This document shows positions 1 to 8,431 of a stretch of 52,251 bases of DNA, in pieces. A program made the position numbers and the translations under genes. The notes under the pieces were generated by a model. That model was given only the letters and a program-made list of their open reading frames with translations. It searched no databases and was not told the origin of the DNA. The number at the start of each line of letters is the position of its first letter. Positions within the stretch are counted from its first letter, which is position 1. This DNA comes from Marinilabilia sp. UBA5340 (lineage in GTDB: Bacteria; Bacteroidota; Bacteroidia; Bacteroidales; Marinilabiliaceae): assembly GCA_002411085.1 (NCBI GenBank), contig DHQK01000165.1:1-52251 (forward strand), in the 5' to 3' direction.

Positions 1-474
1 CCCCCCTAAAACACGCAACAATAAACGTAAGCCAAAATATATTACAAGCTGATAATTTTGAGTGTTTCATTTCCCGGAAGGAAATATCTAGCAGAAAAAC
101 CGAGTGAAATAGTAAGTGAACAATATTCCGTTAAAAAAAACTTAAAAGCAGAAATGCAAAGATCTTAACATGAGAAATTTGCACATAGAATCACTTTTCA
201 TGCAAACAACTACCTATCAGCCACTTGAAGATGCTCAATTTAACATTGAGTGAAACTTTAAAAGAAAATGAAAAATTAAGACTCTGGAATCATAAAAAAA
301 GTAAAATCCTCTTATCAGAACAATTCATGTAATTTTTTATTAAGCCCCTAAAGCACAGAAAAAAACGACAAACCACAAGCAAATTTGAAGAAACAAATAA
401 CAATTCTCCAATCAAAATTGCTGAGGACGTTTGAATTTTGATGAGAATCCGGAAAAGCCAAATAAAGACTTTCT
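1..474. other. AT-rich intergenic stretch at left edge
   Basis: No coding sequence was recognised. The stretch lies downstream of the minus-strand hybrid regulator. A single TAATTTTG box at 53-60 on the plus strand matches the Bacteroidota -7 consensus but has no convincing -33 partner and no gene after it. I found no clear terminator for the regulator gene here. Confidence 0.5.
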
Positions 475-3400
475 CTATCCCTTAGCCCCAAGAATATCCG
501 TAGGCGATTTTCGATAGTACTTCTTAAACACCGTACTAAAGTACCCTACGCTTGAAAAGCCTGCCTTTTCACTAACCTCGGTTACGGAATATTTTCTGGT
601 TTGCAGAAGCTCCACTGCATAATTCAAGCGTACCGATTTAATAAAATCGGATGGGGACTGACCAGTAAGCGATTTAATCTTCTTGTAAAGAAGAGAAGCA
701 CTAACGTTCATTTCAAAAGCAAATTCTTCTTTCCCAAATTTCGGATTAGAAATATTGCTATTTACAACCTCCAAGGCCTTCTTTACAAATTGATCATTGA
801 GTTCATTCTCCATAATCGGAGCATTTTTATCATGATCAATAAGCTTCAATGCTTTATCCCGAACCACTTTTCGATTGGCCAAAATAGAATCAATAGTACT
901 GATTAGCAAACTCACATCAAAAGGTTTGGTCAGATAAGCATCAGCACCCAATCCCAGCCCATGAATCTGTTTGGGTTTATCGCTTAACGAAGTCAACATA
1001 ATAATGGGAATATGCGATGTTTCATAGGTTGACTTCATCACCCTGCAAAACTCAAAACCATTCATATTGGGCATCATTATATCGGAAACTACAAGATCCG
1101 GCATTTTTTTCTTTATTATCTCTAACGCCTCAACGCCATCCTTTGCCGACAAAATATTGTAATACTCATTCAAAGATATTTCAAGAAAATCTCTTAACTG
1201 CTCATTATCATCAACTACCAGTATATTCAAACTGGAAACTTCGGAAGTATCTCTTAAATCAGCTATTGAGACCTCACTGAACTCTATTACAGGAGAAGTG
1301 TCCTTTTCTTCCACCCGCCTGACTTCTTTACTGTTTTGTATTTCATGGAAAGGCACTTCAATTCTAAAAGTGGAGCCTACGTTTTCTGTGCTTTCGAAAG
1401 ACACGGCACCCCCATGATTCTCCACATAATTCTTCACCATTAAAAGTCCAATTCCGGATCCGACAACCTCGGAGTTTACTGCATTTTCACTTCTGTAAAA
1501 CTCTTTGAATAGCTTACGCTGATCTTTCTTACTCATCCCAATACCCTGATCTTCGACCTCAAAAACCCAATTTCTATTACCAGAAATAAACTTCAATAAG
1601 ACAGTTCCCCTTTTATTTGAGTACTTAATGGCATTAGAAATAAGATTATCAATCACCTTTTCCATCATTCCAACGTCAATAGCAGTTAAACACTTGCTAA
1701 TATCAGAAGTAAAATTGAGGTTAATCCCTCTTTTTTGAGCATAAGACTCAAACATCACTTTTCGTTGCTCTATTAACTGAACAACATCTACTTCTTGCAG
1801 GTGCAGTTGTCCCTTCCCCTGATCAAATTTCTGAAAATCTAAAAGTTGAGTAGTCACTGCCAACAAATGATTCATTTGCTCTCTGGCAAGTTTTAGATAA
1901 TATTTCCCTTTATTAGACAGGTTCTTTTCATTTCCAATCTCTTCAACCGGAGCACTTATCAGTGTTAATGAAGTTCTTATTTCATGTGCGGTGTTGGCAA
2001 AAAACCGGATCTTATCTTCGGAATGCAGCTTTTGAATCAAATTAATGTGGTACCGGAACACGACATACAAAACACTACTAACCAGAATTATGCATATCAT
2101 AAAAAACCACCACGTTGCCCAGAAGGGAGGTATTACTTTAATTCTAAGTTGGCGCTCATCAATAATTTGAGTAAATGAATTATTATAAAGTCTTATTTTA
2201 AGATCAAAATCACCGCTCGGCAGATTGGCATAGGTGATAATTCTGTTAGCGGTGGGTGCAGACCATTTCTCATCAATGCCTTCAAATTTCCATGAAAGTT
2301 TTGATTCTCCGGAGGATATTCCTATAGTTACTACTTCAAGACTAATGGTGTTTCTACTATATGGAAGCTTCACCATCTCAAGTTTATTTACCGGGGTTGT
2401 TAAATTATACACAGAGCTGTCTCTTATGGTTCTCCCTGAAATGATAAAATCCTGAAAAAAGAGACTCCCGGTCAGCTCAGGAGAATGAAGCTGAGATGGG
2501 TCAAACAGCACTGCACCCAAATTGGTTCCCATTAACAAATTTCCGTTTTGTAACCTGATTGCAGCATCTTGATTAAATGCCACATCAGACAAAGACAGAA
2601 AAGTGGAATAGGTAAGTACCTTTTCTTCCTCGGCAGAAAAACGACACAAGCCATTTTCAGTTCCCAACCAAAAGAAACCATCTGCTTCAATGATGCTATT
2701 TACGAAATTGGAAGGCAATCCGTCTTTAACAGTGTAGGCATCATATTCTCCGGTTTCCTCATCATATCTTATTAAGCCATCTCCACTTGTAGCACACCAT
2801 ATTATATTATTCTTCACCAAAATATCCTGAATAATATAACCGCCCATCAAAGTTTCTGTTGAACCATCATCGGTATTAAGTCTAACCAAACCGTAGGTAC
2901 AACCAAATAATTTCTGATTTTCACGAAAGTCTTCAACAACATAAGCAGGCAAAGTAGAGTACCTCGTGTACTCCTTTGTTGAAGCATTAAACCGAGTGAC
3001 ATCTTCTAAAACACCAACAATCCAGGTATCTCCGGCAGAATCATTTAAAATATCAAAAATAAAATCTCCGGTAACGCCCTGAATCCCTTCTCTGGATGAA
3101 TAATGTGCTATTTCCCGACCTGTGGCTTCATCCAAAACATACATTCCCTGTGAATAGGAGCCAGCCAAAACAGTTCCTTCTCGCCCCTCATTTAAAGCCA
3201 GGAAAACAATAGCCTGCCCCTGCTCATTGTGATAAAAGTTCTGCCACTGATCAGTTTCAATATTCCATTTACTAATACCATTATTAGTGGCAAACCACAA
3301 GTTTCCCTGCTGGTCTTCGTAAACATCATTCACAATATTATTAACCAGAGAATTATCCTGGTTGATATGATGCCTAATCTGATTAACAACCGGAGAGGAC

Positions 3401-4401
3401 TGCTCAAAAAATGAAGCGCCGCCACTGTATGTGCAAATCCAAATTCGTTTATTCTGATCATTAAAAATATCATAAACACCATTCCCCTGCAGAGAGGCGG
3501 GATTATTGACATTTTCCTTATAAACATTAAGCACTTTCGTTCCGGCCCGATCTAACTCCCACAGGCCCTGACCATCTACGCCCAACAGAATCGTACTATC
3601 CGTATTGATTTCAATATCCAAAATAGGATTACCTGGCAATCCCCTTATTGCAGAAGGATACAGCGAATCTTTCCGGAAGTCATAAAAAAACAAGCCATTG
3701 AAATTAGTAGCTACCCACACCTTTTCAAGGAGGTTATCATAATACAAACTGGTAATATTAAACGGGTCAACAGAATCATTGGAAACCAATAGATTAACCA
3801 CTCCCTTTTCAATATCATATAGCCATAAACCATCCGATCTTCCAAGAATAAAACGATTTTCATCCACCCATTCTATAGCGCGCTCATTTTTCGGCTCTTC
3901 GGTCATCAAAGACAGTTGTCCGTCTTTGTATTGATACAATCCAAAATTTGAACTGACATACAGTATATTAGATTGACCAACCAATACATCATTTACAAAG
4001 ATATGGTTGTTGTCCAAAAGATCCCTCATGTCAAATACTACATCAAACTCATCTCTCAAAGGATTGAATTCAAAGAACTGTCCATTGTTGGTATAAGCAA
4101 TTAAAAGAGAATCCTCACACAATAGGTTGACACTAATGATATCTGCAGTTATATAAGGCAACATATATTTACGGGAATCATCGGCCGAAAGTCTCAAGAC
4201 ACCTGTTTTGGAAGAAATCCACACAAAACCGTGATGATCACTGCACACAGAATTGGCACCATACATAGAAACGTCATAAAGATCGTTTACCTTATAAAAT
4301 GTTCTGTTTTCTGAGTTAACACCAAAACAATTGGAAATAAAAACCAGGTAAAAAAGAATAGACGTTAAAGCTCTCCAAATAATTCTATTCATCCGCAACA
4401 T
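475..4401 (-). CDS. Hybrid two-component system sensor kinase/AraC-type regulator (HTCS)
   Basis: A 1308-residue one-protein phosphorelay that would sense an oligosaccharide in the periplasm and activate transcription in the cytoplasm. Visible in order: a signal peptide or N-terminal anchor; repeated Reg_prop propeller blades (for example GLWLYD, IWCATSGDGL, FFWLGTENGL) to about residue 690; a Y_Y_Y domain; a membrane segment near 758-783; a histidine kinase domain with the phospho-acceptor His in FFANTAHEIRTSL near 805 (RTS instead of the usual RTP); an ATPase domain with GSGIGLLMVKNYVENHGG; a receiver with Asp in VVSDIMMPN near 1106; and a C-terminal AraC helix-turn-helix (GFSSVGYFSTVFKKYY). 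Size and order are standard for Bacteroidota HTCS proteins. It is divergent from the GH8-GH43-GH115 operon, so regulation of that operon by xylo-oligosaccharides is the natural inference. A second Met three codons in (4392) is an alternative start. Confidence 0.95.
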   Translation of the reverse strand: MLRMNRIIWRALTSILFYLVFISNCFGVNSENRTFYKVNDLYDVSMYGANSVCSDHHGFVWISSKTGVLRLSADDSRKYMLPYITADIISVNLLCEDSLLIAYTNNGQFFEFNPLRDEFDVVFDMRDLLDNNHIFVNDVLVGQSNILYVSSNFGLYQYKDGQLSLMTEEPKNERAIEWVDENRFILGRSDGLWLYDIEKGVVNLLVSNDSVDPFNITSLYYDNLLEKVWVATNFNGLFFYDFRKDSLYPSAIRGLPGNPILDIEINTDSTILLGVDGQGLWELDRAGTKVLNVYKENVNNPASLQGNGVYDIFNDQNKRIWICTYSGGASFFEQSSPVVNQIRHHINQDNSLVNNIVNDVYEDQQGNLWFATNNGISKWNIETDQWQNFYHNEQGQAIVFLALNEGREGTVLAGSYSQGMYVLDEATGREIAHYSSREGIQGVTGDFIFDILNDSAGDTWIVGVLEDVTRFNASTKEYTRYSTLPAYVVEDFRENQKLFGCTYGLVRLNTDDGSTETLMGGYIIQDILVKNNIIWCATSGDGLIRYDEETGEYDAYTVKDGLPSNFVNSIIEADGFFWLGTENGLCRFSAEEEKVLTYSTFLSLSDVAFNQDAAIRLQNGNLLMGTNLGAVLFDPSQLHSPELTGSLFFQDFIISGRTIRDSSVYNLTTPVNKLEMVKLPYSRNTISLEVVTIGISSGESKLSWKFEGIDEKWSAPTANRIITYANLPSGDFDLKIRLYNNSFTQIIDERQLRIKVIPPFWATWWFFMICIILVSSVLYVVFRYHINLIQKLHSEDKIRFFANTAHEIRTSLTLISAPVEEIGNEKNLSNKGKYYLKLAREQMNHLLAVTTQLLDFQKFDQGKGQLHLQEVDVVQLIEQRKVMFESYAQKRGINLNFTSDISKCLTAIDVGMMEKVIDNLISNAIKYSNKRGTVLLKFISGNRNWVFEVEDQGIGMSKKDQRKLFKEFYRSENAVNSEVVGSGIGLLMVKNYVENHGGAVSFESTENVGSTFRIEVPFHEIQNSKEVRRVEEKDTSPVIEFSEVSIADLRDTSEVSSLNILVVDDNEQLRDFLEISLNEYYNILSAKDGVEALEIIKKKMPDLVVSDIMMPNMNGFEFCRVMKSTYETSHIPIIMLTSLSDKPKQIHGLGLGADAYLTKPFDVSLLISTIDSILANRKVVRDKALKLIDHDKNAPIMENELNDQFVKKALEVVNSNISNPKFGKEEFAFEMNVSASLLYKKIKSLTGQSPSDFIKSVRLNYAVELLQTRKYSVTEVSEKAGFSSVGYFSTVFKKYYRKSPTDILGAKG

Positions 4402-4422
4402 ATATCTCCTTTAAAATTCCCT

Positions 4423-4430
4423 CAAAATTA
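4423..4430 (-). promoter_or_regulatory. -7 box of the HTCS gene
   Basis: The minus strand reads TAATTTTG, a perfect match to the Bacteroidota TAnnTTTG element, 22 bp before the regulator start. A TTG about 19 bp upstream (4450-4452) could serve as the -33 element. The 5' leader would be only about 15 nt. Confidence 0.5.
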
Positions 4431-4704
4431 TTTATTTCTGTTTAAATATCAACTTCAAAAAAACAGAATCTGCCCAAAAGGCTTTTCAATATCAAAAGAA
4501 AATTGACATGCCAACAAGATTTATTTTATCAATTAAAACTTTCTCTGCTTTTAAATTCAATTAACACTGAAAATCGGTAAAATAAAACCAAAATTAAAAA
4601 CGGAATATCCGAAAACAAAAAAGATTATTCTACAGCCTCCATACTTTTATAAAAAAGTAAATTACCTCCATTTTTAAAAATATTTCCACAACTATTAAGA
4701 AAAA

Positions 4705-4730
4705 CCGACATAATTTACCGACATTATTTT
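4705..4730 (+). promoter_or_regulatory. Tandem 13-bp direct repeat, candidate HTCS binding site
   Basis: CCGACATAATTTA is followed immediately by CCGACATTATTTT (11 of 13 positions identical), ending 106 bp before the GH8 start. AraC-type DNA-binding domains commonly bind direct repeats, and the divergent HTCS is the obvious candidate. Binding itself is an inference. Confidence 0.4.
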
Positions 4731-4836
4731 CAGGATCAAGAAACGAACCAACCTACCATTTCGTCACCCCTGCTTAGCCCACCTAAACCACTTATTATTT
4801 TAAAAAATCTTACGCATTATATTAAAACAAAGAAAA

Positions 4837-6144
4837 ATGAAATCGGACAACTTCAAAAATGTTAGAATTCTCAGCTACAGCGCATTCATAAGTATTATGC
4901 TTATTGGAATAACTTCCTGCACTTTGAAAGGAAACAATCAGAAAGACCAGGAACCAAAAAATCATCACACAGGCAATTACCGCAATCTGTTTATGGAAGC
5001 CGGATACACACAGGAAGAAATAGACAAAAAGGTAGAAAAAGCTTATTATGACCTTTTTGAGGGGCCTGAACGCATTTATTTCGAGGTAGAAGATTCCATG
5101 GGATACGTTTCAGATATCAAAAATCACGATGTACGCACCGAAGGGGTTTCTTATGGGATGATGGTAGCAGTTCAGCTAGATAAAAAGGACGTGTTTGACA
5201 GAATATGGAGATGGTCAAAAAAATACCTTCAACATCAGGAAGGCCCAAGAAAAGGCTATTTTGCATGGAGTTTTGACCCGGGAAAGATGGAAATTAATTC
5301 ACCAGGCAGCGCATCAGATGGAGAATTTTATTTTATCACTGCACTCTTGTTTGCCTCCAACCAGTGGGGAAATGACACCGGAATTGATTATTATGCAGAA
5401 GCGCGCAATATTCTGGATGCCATGTGGGAGAAAAACGGGACAGATAATATTCACAACATCATCAATGTGGAACACAAGCAAATCTCCTTTGTCCCGGAAG
5501 GTCACGGTTACAACTGGACCGATCCCTCCTATCATGTTCCGGCATTTTATGAAATATGGGCCGAATATGCCAAAGATGGTCACGAACAATTCTACCGTGA
5601 TTGCGCTGATACCTCCAGAGTATTCCTTCACCGGGCCTGCCATCCCGTCACTGGTCTCAACTCTGACTATACAGAATTCAGCGGAGAACCTCATCCCACT
5701 CCCTGGATGAAACCGGGATTTCGTTACGACTCATGGCGGGTACCCATGAACATTGCCATGGATTATCTCTGGTATGGGAAAGACAAAGAATGGCAGGAAA
5801 GTTATGCGGAACGTTTTCAAAACTTCCTTCGTTCGCAGGGCATAGACTCTTTCAAAGACCAGTACAACCTGGATGGATCAAAACCTGAGTGGATTCTTCC
5901 GGCGGGCAATTACGAACCCAAATTAAGACATTCACTGGGATTAATATCTACAGCTGCCACAGCCTCACTTATCAATATCAATAATAACAAAAACAGTATG
6001 GACTTTGTCCACAAACTCTGGAATGAAAAATTGGAACCTTATGAAGATGGTTACTTCGATCCTTATTACGACGGACTACTATACCTTTTCAGTCTGATGC
6101 ATCTGAGCGGGAAATATCAAATCATTACACCAGCACAGAATTAG
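4837..6144 (+). CDS. GH8 reducing-end xylose-releasing exo-oligoxylanase-like lipoprotein
   Basis: A 435-residue glycoside hydrolase family 8 enzyme. Characterised relatives of this type (Rex) release xylose from the reducing end of xylo-oligosaccharides. The GH8 signature is clear: VRTEGVSYGMMVAVQ holds the general acid Glu (E102), SASDGEFYFITALLFAS follows near 158, and RYDSWRV (D298) fits the general base position. HSLGLIS near the C-terminus resembles the His-containing region that gives Rex enzymes their reducing-end specificity. The N-terminus is a lipoprotein signal with lipobox Cys28 (GITSC), so the protein is probably anchored in the periplasm or on the surface. It is the first gene of the operon with GH43 and GH115. 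GH8 also contains cellulases and licheninases, but the neighbours point to xylan. Confidence 0.88.
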   Translation: MKSDNFKNVRILSYSAFISIMLIGITSCTLKGNNQKDQEPKNHHTGNYRNLFMEAGYTQEEIDKKVEKAYYDLFEGPERIYFEVEDSMGYVSDIKNHDVRTEGVSYGMMVAVQLDKKDVFDRIWRWSKKYLQHQEGPRKGYFAWSFDPGKMEINSPGSASDGEFYFITALLFASNQWGNDTGIDYYAEARNILDAMWEKNGTDNIHNIINVEHKQISFVPEGHGYNWTDPSYHVPAFYEIWAEYAKDGHEQFYRDCADTSRVFLHRACHPVTGLNSDYTEFSGEPHPTPWMKPGFRYDSWRVPMNIAMDYLWYGKDKEWQESYAERFQNFLRSQGIDSFKDQYNLDGSKPEWILPAGNYEPKLRHSLGLISTAATASLININNNKNSMDFVHKLWNEKLEPYEDGYFDPYYDGLLYLFSLMHLSGKYQIITPAQN

Positions 6145-6270
6145 CATTCATAGCATATAATAAATACATCATACAACTCCCAGAATCAGCATATTTTAAA
6201 TCAATAACTAACACCCCAATCTATTAAAATTGATATAGAACTGTCAGAAATGAATTAACCAATTATCACC

Positions 6271-8403
6271 ATGAAAAGAACGAAATATTTTTTTAAGAGA
6301 GAATACACATTTCTCCTTTTAATTCTCTCACCAATACTAATTTCCTTTACCACAGGGAAAGAAAAAAACAATCAAAAGGACAGAATCTTGCCAGCAAATC
6401 AGTATATACATACCAAAGGCGGCAACCCCTTTTTGCCGTTATGGGAACATGTGCCGGACGGCGAACCACGTGTTTTTGAAGATCCTGACAATCCGGGGAA
6501 ATATCGGGTCTATATCATCGGATCTCACGACGTTCAATATCTTCGTTACTGTGGACTGGACAACAGAGTATGGTCAGCTCCCGTAGAAGATTTAACAAAA
6601 TGGCGCGATGAAGGCCCGGTATTCACCTACTCAATCAACGGACAATGGGATGTCATGTATGCACCTGACCTGGTGGAAATAAAGAGAAAAGATGGTACAA
6701 AAGAATACTACCTGTATCCCCATAGCAGGGGCGCTAATCGCGAAGCTATGGTAGCCAAAGGTTCGCGTCCTGACGGCCCGTTTACACCAATCAACCTTAC
6801 CGAAGATGGCACCAAGACACTACCTGGCAGTATTTTAGGATTTGACCCGGCGGTATATATTGAATATATTACCGATCCCAATGATGCGGATTATGAAATA
6901 GGTTTCAGAGCCTATGGTTATTGGGGATTTCAGCGATCAATGGCAGCCGAGTTAGATCAAAAGACCATGTATTCTGTACGTCCGGGCACAGATGTCATTG
7001 ATTATTTCCTGCCTGCCAGTTCCAGATATGGAGAAATCAGGGATCCCAAAGGAACTGACTACCCTCATATTTATAAAGGTGAAGACTTAGGTAAATTCAA
7101 TTTCTTTGAAGCGTCTTCAATTCGGAAAATTGGCAATAAATACGTAACTGTTTACAGTGGATATTCCGGCCCTGAATACGGAGTTGGTAGTTCCAACTCA
7201 ACCTTACGCTATGCGGTAGCTGATTCCCCCCTGGGGCCATGGAAAAGCGGTGGTGTACTGGTTGATTCCCGTGCCCCTGTGCCAAATGAGGATGGATCCG
7301 GATTACAGACCACCAATGGAGGCCATAACACCCACGGAAGCATTGAATTGATCAACGAACAGTGGTATGTATTTTATCACAGACCTCCCCGCAATTTTGG
7401 CTACGCTCGTCAATCAATGGTAGCACCTGTTAAGGTTGAATGGGACGAAAAACCCGTGGCAGAAGGAGGAACTGTTAAAATCAGAGCGTATGACCCCTAT
7501 GCGGAGGATAAAATCTGGACAGCCACAGACAGCAAGGGCAATGTGTATAACGGAGCAGAAGTAACTTCTGAAGGGTTTCATATTTATGGACTCGATCCCT
7601 ATCAATACTATTCTGCCGGTTATGCCTGCTACCTTTCAGATGTAAGCTTAATGCAGGATTCATGGGATATATGGGACAACCACATGCCCATTACCAATGT
7701 AAAAAATGGTACCATAATAGGTTATAAGTATTTTGGTTTCGGCGGACTTGAGGAAGATAAAAAAGGCCTAAAAGCATTTGAAGGCACTAAAATTGGGAAC
7801 CAAACAGCATTTAATCTATTCCTGAATCCAAAATCTCAAAAGAGCTTTAAAGTGAATATTTGGCTGGACGGCCCCTGGGATAACTCAACCTGGAAAGGGC
7901 AAAAAATTGGGGAGATCACCGTTCCGGCCAATTCCCTGCAAAAAACCACGCAATTCACCATCGATGTTTCAGAATATGTCGACCATTTAGACCAAAAGCA
8001 TGCGATATTCCTTGTAGCTGAAAGTACTGATTCCGGGAATCTATGCGATTTCATAGGACTTGGATTCAGTGCAAAAAACAAGCAAATTGAGCGTCCTATA
8101 GTTCCATCGGTCAATATTGAAGTTGATGGTAAAGCCATTGACATACCTGACACTCCGGTACGGGCTACAGAGGGAAATGGTATTGTTGCCTACAATTTGT
8201 ATCAAACATCTGTAGTTGTTTCTTCTGATGCCCAAAGAGTACCGGAAGTAACGGCCACATCGGACAATAAAGAAGTTAAAATTAACATTCAACAGGCTAA
8301 ATCAACTTCTGGAAAGGCCGTAGTGAAATTTGATCACAATGGCATAATAAAAACCTACAACGTCATTTTTATCAACGACAAAAAACAGGAGGAATCAAAT
8401 TAA
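6271..8403 (+). CDS. GH43-family beta-xylosidase/arabinofuranosidase with C-terminal carbohydrate-binding region
   Basis: A 710-residue secreted enzyme with an N-terminal hydrophobic signal (residues 10-27) and no lipobox. The five-bladed GH43 propeller spans roughly 35-430. Candidate catalytic residues are Asp in PDGEPRVFED, Asp in GFDPAVYIE and Glu in FFEASSIRKIG. The blade motif VWSAPVEDLTKWRDEG and the conserved NGGHNTHGSIELINEQWYVFYH segment are typical of the family. From about 430 onward there is a CBM6-like beta-sandwich (Asp/Trp-rich, DGPWDNSTWKG) and a short Ig-like C-terminal domain. It lies 126 bp after GH8 and 28 bp before GH115. The likely role is removal of xylose or arabinose from xylan fragments; the exact specificity cannot be read from the sequence. 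Confidence 0.82.
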   Translation: MKRTKYFFKREYTFLLLILSPILISFTTGKEKNNQKDRILPANQYIHTKGGNPFLPLWEHVPDGEPRVFEDPDNPGKYRVYIIGSHDVQYLRYCGLDNRVWSAPVEDLTKWRDEGPVFTYSINGQWDVMYAPDLVEIKRKDGTKEYYLYPHSRGANREAMVAKGSRPDGPFTPINLTEDGTKTLPGSILGFDPAVYIEYITDPNDADYEIGFRAYGYWGFQRSMAAELDQKTMYSVRPGTDVIDYFLPASSRYGEIRDPKGTDYPHIYKGEDLGKFNFFEASSIRKIGNKYVTVYSGYSGPEYGVGSSNSTLRYAVADSPLGPWKSGGVLVDSRAPVPNEDGSGLQTTNGGHNTHGSIELINEQWYVFYHRPPRNFGYARQSMVAPVKVEWDEKPVAEGGTVKIRAYDPYAEDKIWTATDSKGNVYNGAEVTSEGFHIYGLDPYQYYSAGYACYLSDVSLMQDSWDIWDNHMPITNVKNGTIIGYKYFGFGGLEEDKKGLKAFEGTKIGNQTAFNLFLNPKSQKSFKVNIWLDGPWDNSTWKGQKIGEITVPANSLQKTTQFTIDVSEYVDHLDQKHAIFLVAESTDSGNLCDFIGLGFSAKNKQIERPIVPSVNIEVDGKAIDIPDTPVRATEGNGIVAYNLYQTSVVVSSDAQRVPEVTATSDNKEVKINIQQAKSTSGKAVVKFDHNGIIKTYNVIFINDKKQEESN

Positions 8404-8431
8404 AAAAATCTATTCATAAAGAGTTTATTAT

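Larger units (their letters stand above)
4402..4836. other. Divergent control region between HTCS and GH8 operon
   Basis: A 435-bp AT-rich region. It holds the HTCS -7 box on the minus strand, an everted palindrome TACTTTT-ATAA-AAAAGTA at 4642-4659 and a tandem 13-bp repeat at 4705-4730. No clean TAnnTTTG box was found for the GH8 gene, which would fit a weak, activator-dependent promoter. Confidence 0.55.

Noticed and set aside
53..60. TAATTTTG as a promoter at the left edge
   Set aside because: No -33 element and no plus-strand gene follows; in AT-rich DNA single boxes are expected by chance.
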